DNA of 64,000 nucleotides from Puccinellia tenuiflora (GCA_012064385.1 QRDG01000844.1:62001-126000); one strand, 5' to 3'; shown: positions 11,871 to 24,129, counted from the stretch's first letter. Notes: generated by a model from the sequence alone, not told the origin. Numbers and translations are program-made.

Positions 11871-12095
11871 AGGTGGGGTCCACACCTTCTATTCTAACAG
11901 ACAGCGACCACGTCAGCGCCACAAAAGCGCCACAGATGCGCCACATCTTCGCAAAAAACCGCCCAAACTCTTCAAAACCAGCATGGGGGTGATTTAGACG
12001 GTATTGAGAATTTCAGGGTTTGATTCATACCAAATTTAAATTTAGGATAAAATTGCTCCGATCCAGTAGATTTGAGGGTAAAATATATACTTAAT

Positions 12096-12559
12096 CCAAT
12101 TGGATTTGCCACCAATGCGCATGCCCTAAGCCCAAGTACCCACAAAGTTAAGGTCGGCGGATTCGAGAAAAACCACACGGCCCATTACTTCTTTCTCCTA
12201 TTCTTCCAACTCCCGGACCTGACCGTCGGCGGCGCACCGCTCCGCCACTTCTTCCCCCTTCACCTTGCCCCGCCGGCAGACGCCTGCAGCTCCCCACCAC
12301 CGCGCATCACCTGCTCGCCCGGCGCCGCCACCGCTCCAGTGCCCCCACCTGCTCGCCCTACGCCGCCTCCGCTAGTCCGCTGCTAGCTCCGGCACGGTCT
12401 CTCTCTCTCGCCTTCACGCCAGTGCTGTATTTTGGCACTTGTTTTTGAGGAATCGTATTTACTTTGGGTTTTGACTTTTATTCTGGTTATTCTCTCTTAG
12501 TTCTCAGGGTTTTGGTTTGGGGAAGAGTCGGCAACCAGAGCAGAGCGTGACAGTCGGCG
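12096..12559 (+). promoter_or_regulatory. Promoter and 5' UTR of the URI1-like gene
   Basis: The stretch runs from the inverted repeat to the start codon. It turns GC- and CT-rich from about 12210, with a ctctctctctc tract near 12400 as in many grass 5' UTRs. No clear TATA box was found. The MULE-like element ends only about 460 bp upstream of the start codon. Confidence 0.4.
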
Positions 12560-15500
12560 ATGGCTGCGGCGAAGAAGGGGACGGCGACGCCGCTGGGCGC
12601 CGTGTTCTCGCCGGATGACACGAGGAGGGCCGTGTCCCGTGTGGCCCAGGCCGTCGCCGACCGCCGCGCCGAGCTCGCGCGCGTCCAGGGCTTCTTCGCC
12701 GACAACGCTGCCCTCGTCTCCCTCGTCCAGCGGCTCCCCGACGAGCTCTCCCACGAAATCATGGTCCCTTCCCCGTCCCCATCTCCTCTCATCTCTCTAT
12801 TTTATTTAGAAGCGTATTTACTCTGCTCGAGAGCCAATTTGGTGATCCGTTGGTCTGGTTTTGCAGGTTCCCTTTGGGGGCGCCGCATTTTTTCCTGGCA
12901 GTTTGATCCACACGAATCAACTCCTGGTATGGCATTCCACAGATTTTTTCTGCCCTGATTCTACCTGCCTGCGTGCTACAACTGTAACATGTGTGCTTGC
13001 TATTTTGGGTTGTGCCTTAGGTGCTTCTAGGGGACGGGTACTACGCCGACAGGTCAGCGAAGCAGACGACCGAGATACTGCACAGGAGGGGGATGGAGCT
13101 GGAGGCTCAAATGGAAGCGATCAAGGCAACCATCTCTGACCTTGAGGCTGAGGCCAAGTTCTTCGAGTCCACCGCTGCGGAGGCTTCTGTAAGGCTCTTT
13201 TTCTCTCTTCTGATGGAGTAGTATCTATGGCATGGTGTATTCGTATACTAGTGTTCAGCTAAGGAAGAATTTTACTGTAATTACAATTTGGTTGAGGTCA
13301 TTGGTAAGGAAAAAAAAGAATAGTGAATTGCAGTAGACTTTCGTTGACATATGCACTACGCAATTGTGCTATATCATGTTAGCCTTCTTAGATTTTAAGT
13401 TGCGTCCTGCTTGTTGCTAACATGTTAATCTACAGTCTGGAAAATAGTGTGCTGTTTCTGGATCCTTCTGTATAATATGGGCGGGGTCTTACTATGCACT
13501 ACATTGAGGTGCCGCAGTAAGTAACCTTGTACCAGTGAGACTAAACATAGTTACTCATATGATTGATCTTTCATTGTGTTATGCTCATGTGTCTTAACAA
13601 AACCGAGAACAGTTCACATGTTGGTCTTCACTCTATTGTATCATTGAGGCCTGTGGGCTTTGCTTCTGTGCAAAAATACTTATAATTGGATGTTGATGCC
13701 TGCAGGAGGGTCTTGTTGAAATAAGGGAAGAATATGATGAAGAGACAGGAAATAAATTCATCAAAATCAGGTAACCATTTGGAGCTACAGTTTATTTAGC
13801 TACTGATATTCTGCATTATATTGTCTTCAGAATGTATTTGGCTCTTTATGTCATCTTAGTTAATTATCATATGGGTTTGATCCAAATTTACCCTATCCAA
13901 ACAGCCTTTTGTTTGGTATAGGATCCCTCTTGACTATTCCTGAATTGACCAAGTAATCATGCGGCTAGTTAATCTATCGATATCTTATTCTACAATGGAA
14001 GTGTTGTTTTTGCTAGGGAGTATTTTGTTTTTAGTATATAGAGTTTTAGACATCAGATCAAGACATCATGTTTTGCTAGAGAACTGCTGCCTTACAAGAA
14101 GCGGTGGCAAACCTTTAGCGCTTACATTCGTTGGCCAATAACAACTTCTGCTTAAGCATGACTAATTTATCTACTTATCTTTTCCAGAGGCTTCAAGTTC
14201 TTCTGGGGGCATATCAGACGCGGAACATGCTCGAATCATGGCGAGGTTTGACGAATTGGAAATATTGGAAAAGGAAGCTGGAAGTACTTCCGAAGATGAC
14301 GATGGTGATGAAAGTGCTGGAACAAGTGAGGACGATGAGGAAAAGGTGGACATATTAAGTTATGGCGATGAAAGTTCTGGAACAAGTGAGGATGATGAGG
14401 AAAAGGGGGACATATTAAGTTACAGCGATGAACACGGAAATGTTAATTTTGGTGCCTCAGTTTCCGGAAGTGGTGGTAACGATCAGAGTCATGGAAATGC
14501 CCAGGTATGTTTGTTCTCTAGCCAATGTGACATAATTTTGATGTAACCTTAATTCTAATAATGTGTTGAATTGCAATTATTATATTTTTATGTTCCGACT
14601 AATAGCTGAAGAGTGCATTAAAGAAGCTAGGAGGAAGGGAAATGCCGAAAGGTGCTTCTTTTGCAACATCAGCCAGTACCACTGTAAGATCCTTTATCCC
14701 CTTCTCAGCACCTTCTACTTTGTACCTGAATGAATGGCTGGCAGTCACCATTATTTATCCTATCTTCTGTAGCAGTCATATTGCGTTTCATCTAATCTGC
14801 AGATAATAAACTCTGAAGCCCAGGCTCCGCTTAGAAAAGGTTAGTCCTTATACCTCTGTTCCTAAATATGAGGAGTTTTAGCTTTTTATTTATTCAGATG
14901 TATCTAGACGCGTTTTAATGTGTTGGTTCACTCATTTTGATCCGTATGTAGACCAAATTATAATATCTAAAACATCTTATAATTCGGAACGGGGGAGTAT
15001 ATGTTTTACTGATTTTTGTTGTCATCTCATTTTTTGTAATCTTACATTCTTACTGGAGTTGGCACTCCTTCCAACATGTTGCTGGAAGTTCTCTATTAAA
15101 GTTTAATCTCCTGTTTCTATGCCTGTGACTAAAATTTCCTACTTGCAGCTGTTTCTTTTAAAGATGAAAACGGGCATATAGTTAGTTCGTCGAGGTCTCT
15201 CTTGCCACAGGATCCAAAATACTCTGCTGAGGTACCAATTGCAAAGGATTTACTTTCATTAGTAATTGCCTGTGTAATTTTTCATATGTTTTGGTCGCTT
15301 TTTTCTGTAGAACGTGAATGTGAGTACTGGCTCTCACAAAATTTCTCACATTTTTGGTTACTGATCCAAAATACTCAGTATCATGAAACTAATCTGCATA
15401 TGTCATATGAGGATATGCCTGTGCGGTTGTGCTTTGGATCTTCACACACAGTTGACTTCATTAGTCTATTTGTTAGCATGATGCATGAAAACTTTTTGCT

Positions 15501-16315
15501 TTACCTGGCTTGGTATTTAATTTGTTTACTTTAGTCTAGAAGAAGTGTAGAACTATTACACTCTCCTTTCCTAATTATATGATGTTTGGACATTGGCGCG
15601 CTCTGAGATGCAGCTTTGACTATTAACTTCTTATATAAATATTTTTATGATATATTATGAATTATTCACACCATCTCATGATCTTTTAATGATATCATTT
15701 ACACCTCACCATCTGAATAGTTCTTCCACATTTATTGTTACTTATTAGTAGTCAAAGTTAATGAAGTTTGACTCCACGCTTTCTAAGAGATCATAATATC
15801 GTGACTGGAGGTAATCCATCTCTCTGAAATAAAAATCAGGCAACATTCTGGAGACCTGGGGGTTGCAGTTTATGTCATGTTTCATTTGTGGTTAGGTTAG
15901 TTATTGTTACGGACTTACGGTGTATTCATAGTGCTGACTGCAGAGTACCGGTTATTTTCTTGGCAGGATTCTCATGATCGAAAGATAATATCAAGTGGAC
16001 AAACGGTCATTTTCTTATACTCTGATGTATACTGACATACCCGTTGAAACTGCATCTAACCTAGTTTATGGCTGTCGGCAGGCTTTCACGGGATCCATCA
16101 TTGAACATGATGACAATCTTTCCGCGCTTCAACCACCAAGGAAAAATGACAGCGAGAAAGTAAGCTCCGTATTTTGAATTTTTTGATCGGTGTCGTGTGG
16201 TGTGGATTTACATTGATCTGATCCCTTATTTCGTTGCCTGAACAATTGGCAGCCTGGTAGTTCTGCTTCTTCAAGGCCTGTATCTAGATTCAAGATGCAG
16301 CAGGGAGGGCGTTGA
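12560..16315 (+). CDS. URI1: URI1-like unconventional prefoldin RPB5 interactor
   Basis: Exons read by eye: 12560-12763, 12867-12926, 13021-13188, 13706-13770, a probable 11-nt exon near 13901-13911, 14188-14504, 14606-14683, 14803-14839, 15149-15231, 15311-15319 (9 nt), 15967-16005, 16082-16159, 16253-16315; about 403 aa. The N-terminus is a prefoldin-alpha fold: helix, the FGGAAFFPGSLIHTNQ hairpin, GDGYYADRS, then a second helix ending EIREEYDEE, the URI signature. The middle is acidic (EDDEEK repeats). The C-terminus has AFTGSIIEH and ends SRPVSRFKMQ, as in plant URI. URI proteins act with RPB5, R2TP and other prefoldins in polymerase and PAQosome assembly. The join between 13770 and 14188 is out of frame without the small exon, so that part is uncertain. 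Gene identity is firm. Confidence 0.88.
14304..14423 (+). repeat. 60-bp in-frame tandem duplication in URI1 exon
   Basis: Copies 14304-14363 and 14364-14423 encode two near-identical 20-residue acidic units, GDESAGTSEDDEEKVDILSY and a second one with SSG and KGD. The duplication keeps the frame and doubles the acidic tract. Confidence 0.95.
14853..14997. mobile_element. Stowaway MITE in a URI1 intron
   Basis: A 145-bp sequence starts CCTCTGTTCCTAAATAT and ends TTCGGAACGGGGGAG, flanked by TA on both sides (14851-14852, 14998-14999). Such ends and the TA target are typical of Tc1/mariner-related Stowaway MITEs in grass genes. It lies between the exons ending 14839 and starting 15149. Confidence 0.85.
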
Positions 16316-17178
16316 GTCTGTCTCTTCGACACTAAAATTGATTAACTCCATGGTCATTGGCAAGAACTGCATTGGCAACAATTACTATCCTCCTATGATA
16401 GACGTGATGCCACATCAAGATGGTTTTTATCAGTGAAACGGGGGAAAGAGACAGCTGTCGTTATACTGAATGTATGGCAAGGGCTAAGGGCTTAAGATAT
16501 TTGCATCTGTTTAAGATTAACATTTCTGCCAATTACACTCACACTAATGACTTCACATCGGTTGGGATTACTCTGTCACCATCTGAGACCAGGTCTATGA
16601 TATCAGTTTGTGTAAACTGCATGGGATGGGGCATTTCATTGACACATCCCCGAAACATGGTGGTGCATGTCTACTGTCTACACTTGTGTGTTCTTGATTG
16701 CTGCTTCATCCGGGACGTCAAACCTAGTCTAATAGTAATTCTGGGCGTATGAAAAAAAGGTTTGGAGTACAAGAGATTAAAGGGGAACTGAATTAAACGC
16801 AAACAGGAAAGTCTTATGGTTCATGTGGTTGATTGGATGGTTAGGCTTTCTATTTTACATGTCTCATGGTTATTCTTTCAATTTATCGCAAATGTATATA
16901 TGCTTAAAGTTGAGGAAAAAGAAACGGGTATTTCTGGACATACTTTTCGGTCCAAAACAATGTAAGAGGAGTGAGAGCAAGAATAAAAGAGGAACGGTTC
17001 ATGGTTAGTTGGTTGGTTAATCTCAGACCAATCATGATTCCTCAGTTACAGCCAGATCATCAGAGACAGGGAAGAGGGAGCAGGTAAATTAGAAATCAAA
17101 GAACTCGATCGTGTGTAGATCAATTTAATCACAGAGGGATCCGACCGATCGGTCGGTCGACTAGTTAATTAATTATAA
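16316..17178. other. Convergent 3' flanks of URI1 and the RAWUL gene
   Basis: About 860 bp between two stop codons on opposite strands. It should hold both 3' UTRs. No further gene or clear repeat was seen. Confidence 0.5.
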
Positions 17179-20100
17179 TCAATGGTTCCTACTTGTGCTG
17201 TAGAAGAGTGTCATGACATGGTCAGTGGTCGTAGCTGCTGCCGCCGGTGAGCGCCGAGGTGGCAGCTCGGCCTCCTCTTGGCCTGGCGCCGGCGAGCAGC
17301 ACCAGATGGCGTCTCTCACGTGCTTCATCAGTAGGAACGGAGGGAGGAGATGCCCTCTGCACGTCAGCTCCACCTGCAAGGTGAAAAAAAAAGGAAGTAT
17401 ATATGGGTTAAAAATTAATCCTTTTCCACTGCAGGTTATCTCAAAGAACAAATAATATCAGTAGAGTTTTGATAACAAATATACATCAAAACTGCTGGAA
17501 TTCATGCACGTTCATCTGCGTGCATGCATACGTAGCTAACTTGACATAAGCATGACGTACGCCATACGCGCGTCGCGTTTGCATGGAACGACCGAGCAAG
17601 ATAGCTAGCCGTAGCTTAAATACTTGGACATACATTGTCCGCGATTGGTTGCTACGCACCGATCGCATGTTACGTCGCCTTCGCACGTACTGTACATAAT
17701 GGCTTTCAGACATCGACGGTGCAGTCGATCGCATGTACGTAGTAGTACTCGACACGTAGCTATAAGCATATTCCAGAAATTAAAGAGTTATATGTTGACT
17801 GGTATGCGTGCGTGCGTACGTACGTGGGACCGTACGTATATTGAAGAAATACGTTGAGAGAATACACGTACGTATCGTACGTACATTGGCCGGCCGTCGC
17901 TGCCGGCTTGTACGAGCCCGGCGGGCCGACCAGCCCGACCGGTCACGTACCTCTCTCTCCCGTGTCCTAAAGCGACCGGTCGACCGGCCCACGCGCGCGC
18001 TGCTGTAATCATTCGATCGATCACATTTCCCATTGAACCAGTGCGCGCGTGCGAAACGTTTGTACGCGTCATGTGCTGATGTAATAATCGTATAAGTGGT
18101 CGTGCGCGGCAGCACGGGTGGTGACGGTTCACATACGCACGTGTGCAATTCAGACTAGTATTGGTCGTCACCTCCGTGACAAAACTAACATGCCACATAT
18201 CCGTAGTACTTAGCTAGGGATCATTATTTCTATAGAACATAATATATGCTACTTCCTACACAAACAAAAATGTGAGTTGTGCTAATTCTCGGTCCACTCA
18301 TGAACCCTTCGATTCGGCCGTTATTTCTCATTTAATAACATGGGACTAGAATTTTCTCTTCTTTTGCATGAATCCTAAACAGTTCTTGGAGGTGATTTAG
18401 AAACAGTTATTTATCAGTTGCATGAAAAGTAAAGAAAATAACTTATAAACTATATAGGGATCGAAGTTGTAACTCATACTTATATATATGTATGTTACGT
18501 ATCGAGTCTATGAGGCGATGAAAAGGAACGCCTAGCTAGCTAGCAGGTGGTAAGCCAGCCTCAGCACGTAGGCGTAACGCAATTTATTGGTGCTAGCCGC
18601 TGTGATGTGCCTATACACGCACTACTACTCCAGCGGTCGATCGAGCTAGCAATGCACGCGTATATATTTATTTGCACACGAGAGCGTGACGGGGAGATGA
18701 TGCATGCGCACACATGAGGTGCAAAAACGCCAGTGTATTCTCTGTGACCCATGTACGTATGAAAATCATCCCGCTAGTTACAAAATGAATTCTAAAATTA
18801 TGAGCACATGCTCTAGCGTGCACCACTAATAAAATTGTGGCGACATAGAAACTCCTTTAGGAGACAGTACGATAACGATTGATCATGGGTACAAAAATTA
18901 AGTATATAAACAAGCATGAACCAGTTTTTTTTATTTTCAAAATGGAATAAAACAAGCACAACTTAGGCGGGCCGATCAGCACGTCGTGGTCAGACAATCA
19001 AGTTAACCTTGATTAATTCTAGTTAAGACGATCAAGTATTGGCAATGATACAGTACACGAACTACTACTACTAATTAGTTTAATGAAAATGAAGTTGGCT
19101 GGCTGGTGCACTAATTAGACGAGTTGGGACAGCCATATCGCAACAGTTTGACATGCATCGACACTTCAACAGTCGGTAATGGCGTGTTAATTGTGTACCA
19201 ACAGAAAACAGTAGTACAGTACTTTTTTTGTGAGTGGGCGACTGGCAAAAGAGACTAAGCTGCAAATATTCTTGCATGCATCCGGTTATCATCCATGAAT
19301 TTCGTACAAGATGCTGACCAATACTGTGCGTACTTATTCGGGTGAGCAGCACCAACTCCTTGATCGGTTACTTAATTTCTGTAAGCCTACTTGGGGTGGG
19401 AAACCAAACAGTCTAAGTTCAGACAATGCATAATATCAGTGTTACTGGATTTTGGCAAAATTTACAATGATCAACATATATTGACAGTTCGCATATCTAC
19501 GTGCTAGAAATGGTAATTTCCATTATTGATCTATAAATACATATATATTATATTCAAACTGGCTTTTTTGATAATTTAGCACCGTTGATCATATACGTTA
19601 ACATAAATAGAGTTTGTTTTGCATAAGAATTTATTATATATATGTAAGAAATGGTACTCAGGTGAATTATATCACAAAATGCACTTGTACTTGCTTAAGT
19701 TTAAGAAAACTTTGATGCATATGATGTGGGCCTTTGACCTGTAGCTTTGTCTCGTATCCCACAAAATATGAGATGCTGACATAACTGAGCTACGTGGTAC
19801 TGTTAATTAGGTATAGTGTTTCTTTCATGATTATTCCAAGTGCCAATAGCGTACCCATATATGCGGCCACATAGCAAGAAACCGATACTCTCTATACCTT
19901 GCAGTGCAAATTTAACAATCGCGCACCTATTCGCTATTAATCACTCGATTGGTGCTTCCCGGCTAAATGTGATGTAACTAAAATGATCAGAAATAAATGT
20001 ATGAAAAAACGAGCCAAAATAAAGGAAATAAAATAAGAGAAGAAAATAATGTAAGTTTTGGGCCCAATTAACGAGTCTTCATTTCGTGGAAAAAGTTCAC

Positions 20101-21652
20101 TAGTGTGCTACCAATATCTAACCAAGGAGAAAATAGATTATGTATAGAACTCCCAAATAACAAGGGGTTTCAAAGGTCGATTTCGAGATGTACCTGATGA
20201 TATTGTGTGAATCCTAGCTTGTCGGCCAAGTACTTTAGGACCACTTCCACCTTCATGTTGCAATCCCTATAGAAAATATGCATTTTGAGATAATGTGTGT
20301 ATGTATATATGACCTTTCAATTCATATCATATATTACCAAATCATCACATCAGTAGGTCTATTTGATAGGTACCGGCCCTACATATCTAGCATTCTAGCT
20401 AGCTTCTGCAAGACCAACCTAGAAACTTTGGAGACTAGCTAGGAGATAGCTAGATAGGAGTACTTTCACAAACTAACAAAACAAGGAGAGCTACATACGC
20501 AAATGTGCATCGATAGCACTGTTCTTCATGGGTTTAAATTGTACTCTATGGAGAGGGTAAACAAGAAATGAAAATATAATTAATCATACCTGATTCTTAA
20601 GTAGCTCTTTGGTATCTGAGGCAAAATGGGCTCTCTAACTCTGCAAGGATGGCAAGAAGATTAGTTATGTACTAAAGCTCCACACTGCACCTTGAACACA
20701 ATAGTAATTAAATACAATCGAAGCTACAGCTTTGTTGGCATATGTGCACTTGCAAAACCATGCAATTTGTCCAGAATACTCCATGGTACTTGCATTGCTA
20801 TCAGATGGATTAGTTGGGTGCAAATATACACACATTAATTGTTACGTATATGATCAAATTTAAAAAACATTTTTGAGAAACAATCACAGTAGAATGTTTC
20901 TACATACTCATACTGTCATACATGCAGTTGCATACATGTGTAGGGTTGTATATGTGTAGTAAATATGCTTACTGGTCGGGATCTGCCTGAAGTGTTAGCC
21001 ACAAGCCGGCGGCCTCCGTGGTTCTTGAGGACGGTGGGCTGACGACTCTCATCAAGAGATCGGCGGAGTAGCTCCTCAGCGGCCGAGCAAACGGCAAGAA
21101 CGGCGGCGCCGGGGTCATGGACCCGCTCGCGGCCATCGTGGGCCGGTACCGGTCGTGGCCATACTGGCAGTGGGAGCTTCTAATGGGCAGAGGGAACAAT
21201 GGCGGCCGGCTCATCATGCTCGCGCTTTGCTTGCCACCGCCGAAAAGGTCCAGCGCAGCCGGCGGGGCCGGAGCAGTGGCGCCGTCGTTGTCGCCTACGA
21301 CGGAGGAGGAGGAAGTGGTCGACGAGGACGACGCCATGGCACCGAGACCCAGCCGGAGCCAGTCCTTGTCACGGCCGTCCTCGTCGTCCCCTCCGCCGCC
21401 GCCCCGCGAGCTCGTGTCAGCCGCCTCCTGCTCCTCTCGTTGGGACCACCGCCTCCGGCGCCCAATGGCGTTGTCGTCATCGGCCATGGCTAGCCGCCGA
21501 GACAACCTTGACGGCTGCTGCTTGGGGTCGCCGCCGTGCGCAGCCTCCAGCTGGGCGGCGATGTAGTATCCTGTGTCGTAGTACGACGGCGTCTTGCTGT
21601 TCTTGCCGCTGCAGTCATGGTGCGGCGGCAGGCTCCTAGTGGTTGGCACCAT
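17179..21652 (-). CDS. RAWUL-domain protein, LAX PANICLE 2 / BARREN STALK 2-like
   Basis: Exons: 21652-20973, 20640-20590, 20266-20194, 17373-17179; 332 aa. All splice phases agree. The start is the ATG in GCCGCCATGG (21652), giving MVPTTRSLPPHHDC; an upstream His/Gln-rich frame lacks an ATG. The first exon is low-complexity (Ser, Asp/Arg, Gly runs) with the motif DKDWLRLGLG. Exons 2-4 encode the ubiquitin-like RAWUL fold: REPILPQIPKSYLRIR, DCNMKVEVVLKYLADKLGF, then VELTCRG and HVRDAIWC. Family members such as rice LAX2 and maize BA2 are nuclear proteins in axillary meristem formation; that role is inferred. The last intron is 2.8 kb. Orthology within the family is not settled, so no symbol is given. 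Confidence 0.82.
17790..18010. repeat. CGTACGT/ACGT-rich stretch in intron 3 of the RAWUL gene
   Basis: A run of gcgtgcgtgcgtacgtacgt is followed by several separate CGTACG and CACGTAC sites, then a GC-rich block with GGCCGGCC and CCGGTCGACCGG. It is partly simple sequence, but the ACGT cores are spread across about 200 bp. Confidence 0.6.
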
Positions 21653-22545
21653 GGCGGCGTCGCCGGCGATGTGCTGTTGCTGATGCTGAGGCTGATGATG
21701 ATGATGACCTCGGCCGTGCAGCTGCACGTCTCATGTCTCGATCGACTCACCGGCGGTGGCTGGCCAGACGGCGGCAAGCTCCATTCATGGCCCGGCCCGC
21801 CTCATCTCAATCTCCTCCCAAGATCAGATTATTCTGAATCTTCTACTCCTATGGCAAGCAAGCTAGGCTAGCAAAGGAATGGAGAAGACAAACAGAAGGG
21901 GAGGGAGACCGAGGAGAGACAACTATTCCCCGTTTGGTCTGGAACTTAATACTACTAGGACTACTTGCTAGCTAGAGAGAGAAGTAATAAGAAAAGTTTA
22001 GAGAGAAAGAGAGGGGACAGCCAGAGGAGAGAGAAACTGAAGGAAAAAATATGAATAATAATTTATAATAATTATGTGCATGCCATCTTGGTGTAGAATC
22101 TATGTGCAAGCTAGGTGGGCATGGCACTGGACACGAAAACAACCTACGCGAACAAACTCGGTAGGACATAGCCATAGGGCACAGAGAGAAAAAGAAGGCT
22201 AGAGAGAGAGAGAGATCAGGTGGGGGAGATGGATGGAGGTAACAAGTGAAGTATGTTCTACGTTGAAGTGACAGCATGGCAACTCACTCACCACCTTATT
22301 ATTACTAGCTAACCTTAAAACATGACCACTAATAGTTCCTTTCTAAATGCATGGTCGATCAAGGTTACTATATCTGGTCTAAGTAGTGTAGCTTTTCACC
22401 AACTATAAGGTTAGATATTTGTGCAACTCCTTGTTCCCTTCATCCAGAAGAAACTCATATGTGCCTTACTAATTTAATAAGGTCGAGCACTTGTACCTTT
22501 TGTCTAAAAAGAAAAAAAAATCATATTTGCCTTCATAGTTTACCC
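21653..22545 (-). promoter_or_regulatory. 5' UTR and promoter region of the RAWUL gene
   Basis: On the coding strand this region holds long CT-rich tracts (22190-22220 and 21970-22030), typical of grass 5' UTRs. No upstream exon or firm TATA box could be placed. AT-rich DNA follows toward 22500. Confidence 0.4.
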
Positions 22546-22993
22546 TCAACTCCGCGTAGCTCTCTCTTGGGCGAAACGGGAGGCTAGCCTAACCCCTAGC
22601 CGCCAGCCTCCCCAACCCCTCTCCCTTCCCTCACCGCCTCTAGAGGAATACCGCGGGAAAGCCCACGGTGCTCCCAAGGAAGGCGGCGGCGGCGAGGCGC
22701 CGTTGTCAATCTGTTGTGCCGGTTCTGGGGAGGGGGTGGGTGGCCTGAGCATGGTGAGCTCGGTGTTGCGACCTGCTGCTCTCACCGCAAGGCGTGTGGC
22801 ATGTGATGGACTTGGCGCATCGACACGGTGCCCGATGGTGAGACCACGGTGCTCTCCGCGGGTCAGATCTTGACCCGTGGCATTTCGTTGATGCGGCGGA
22901 GGTGGTTAGGGTGTCAATGGAGGTCGGAGTGACGATTCCGGGGCAGAGGAGGTGGTTGTGGTGCCCTGGACGTGCAGTCGGCAGGACAACACG
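22546..22993 (+). repeat. Older GC-rich repeat, left part, split by the LINE
   Basis: GC-rich sequence without a full ORF ends exactly at the poly-T start of the LINE, with ggcaggacaacacg as last bases (22980-22993). A near copy, ggcagacaacagg, occurs at 39726-39738, after which similar GC-rich text resumes. I infer that both parts belong to one older element of unknown class. Confidence 0.4.
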
Positions 22994-23006
22994 TTTTTTT
23001 TTTTTT

Positions 23007-23619
23007 GAAGCTTATACAATAGGGAAGACTGCAAATATTTACAAAGTTACAAAAATACAAAGGAAATTAATAGAATCTAGCCACTGTTGCACCCCCTCTC
23101 GTAGACTAGGTTTAGCTCTATGCATAATGAGAGTAAATGAATCCTTGAACATTGCAAGACATCCGTCTTGATTGACATCCTCATTCTAAAAAGTGATCTT
23201 ATTTTTATGATTCCATAAGCGCTCCAGCATCCCACCAGAAGGGTTTCCTTGAAGCAAATGTTATTTTGTCTTTGTTTTCCATCAACAAACATTTCAATCA
23301 GCTCCATGCTTATATCCCAGGAATAATTAATTATGTCTCAGAAATCTTTGCTGAACTCACATTTGAAGAATAGATGAGTCAGACTTTCAATTTTGTCATG
23401 TTGGCATAGCACACAGTTTGCATCCTCCACATAGAAGTGTTTTCTGGTCATTAGATCTTTAGTATTGAGTCTGTCTAGTAACAAGAGCCAGAAGAAGAAT
23501 TTGTGCCTCGAGAGGCATCATGATTTCCATATCCATTTAAATTGGGTTGGTGCAACAGGAGGATTAAGTATGGATTCATACATTTTCTTTGTGGAATAAT
23601 AGGTTCCCCATTTAAATGA
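23007..23619 (-). pseudogene. LINE ORF2 C-terminal part
   Basis: Minus-strand frames read SFKWGTYYSTKKMYESIL and FFFWLLLLDRLNTKDLM, then a cysteine-rich CVLCQHDKIESLTHLFFKC, typical of the end of plant L1 ORF2. Stops interrupt it. It continues the reading interrupted at 35663 by the gypsy element. Confidence 0.75.
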
Positions 23620-24129
23620 CGTCGTGGTATTGTCGAATCTAGCCGCGGCAGGGGTGCCATCGAGCTAGGTAGAGAGAGGGGTTTAGGAGACGTGGGGTAT
23701 TCCGGCAACGGGATGATAAAGGGTTTACCCAGCTTCGGATCTCGCAACGGTGGCGAAACTCTACGTGCTGCTATAATTCACTATAAGGCAATATACGCCG
23801 ATTACAATGAAAGGTGTGTTAGAGCTTGCCCTGAGGCGTCCCTTAGGACGGCTTATAAAGGCGTCCGAACCTAGGGCTTACAGGAGGAAACCTAACCGAC
23901 TAAGTCACAGAGTTCTACTCTAATCCGACTTGGGCCCTGCCTTGTGGGCTAAGTCTTCCGCAATGCAGGCCGGCTTCTGGAAACTTCCCTTAGCCGGATG
24001 GGCCTCCTGCGCTTCATCGTACTGGGCCGCCCGGTAAGCCGGATTTCATCTTACCACCACTATGGGCCACCCTGGTACGCTGGCTATTAGTCCTCTTCGT
24101 GAGGGTACCTATTCGGCATAACCCCAACA
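23620..24129 (-). repeat. 3' LTR of the Tat element
   Basis: The LTR begins, on the minus strand, TGTTGGGGTTATGCCGAA at 24129. Its last bases near 23620 have decayed from the TGACA end seen in the other LTR. A G-rich tract (CTGGGGGCTAC on the minus strand, 24130-24140) next to it serves as PPT. Confidence 0.88.

Larger units (their letters stand above)
755..12095. mobile_element. Inverted-repeat (MULE-like) element split by a gypsy insertion
   Basis: The block at about 755-990 is repeated in reverse complement at about 11870-12095. Both hold the order AAGTATATATTT, a TTTGGTATGA..CAAACCCT-like stretch, then CTCAATACCGTCTAAATCACC, a GGTTTT..GGGC run and TGACGTGGC. The outer ends face away from each other, as terminal inverted repeats do. 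Removing the 9.8-kb LTR element (1194-11029) leaves about 1.5 kb between them, containing gene-like GC-rich fragments. That layout fits a Pack-MULE-like non-autonomous element. The exact ends and a 9-bp target duplication were not resolved, so the superfamily is inference. Confidence 0.45.

Noticed and set aside
15640..15860. Second Stowaway-like sequence in a URI1 intron
   Set aside because: Has CAAAGTTAATGAAGTTTGACT-like words but no paired ends or TA repeats that I could place.
21117..21639. Plus-strand frames of 112-149 codons
   Set aside because: Antisense shadows of the first exon of the RAWUL gene, whose minus-strand frame has consistent splice phases and a recognisable domain.
21653..21727. 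Upstream start giving a His/Gln-rich N-terminus for the RAWUL protein
   Set aside because: The first codon there is GTG, not ATG; the ATG at 21652 has a good context.
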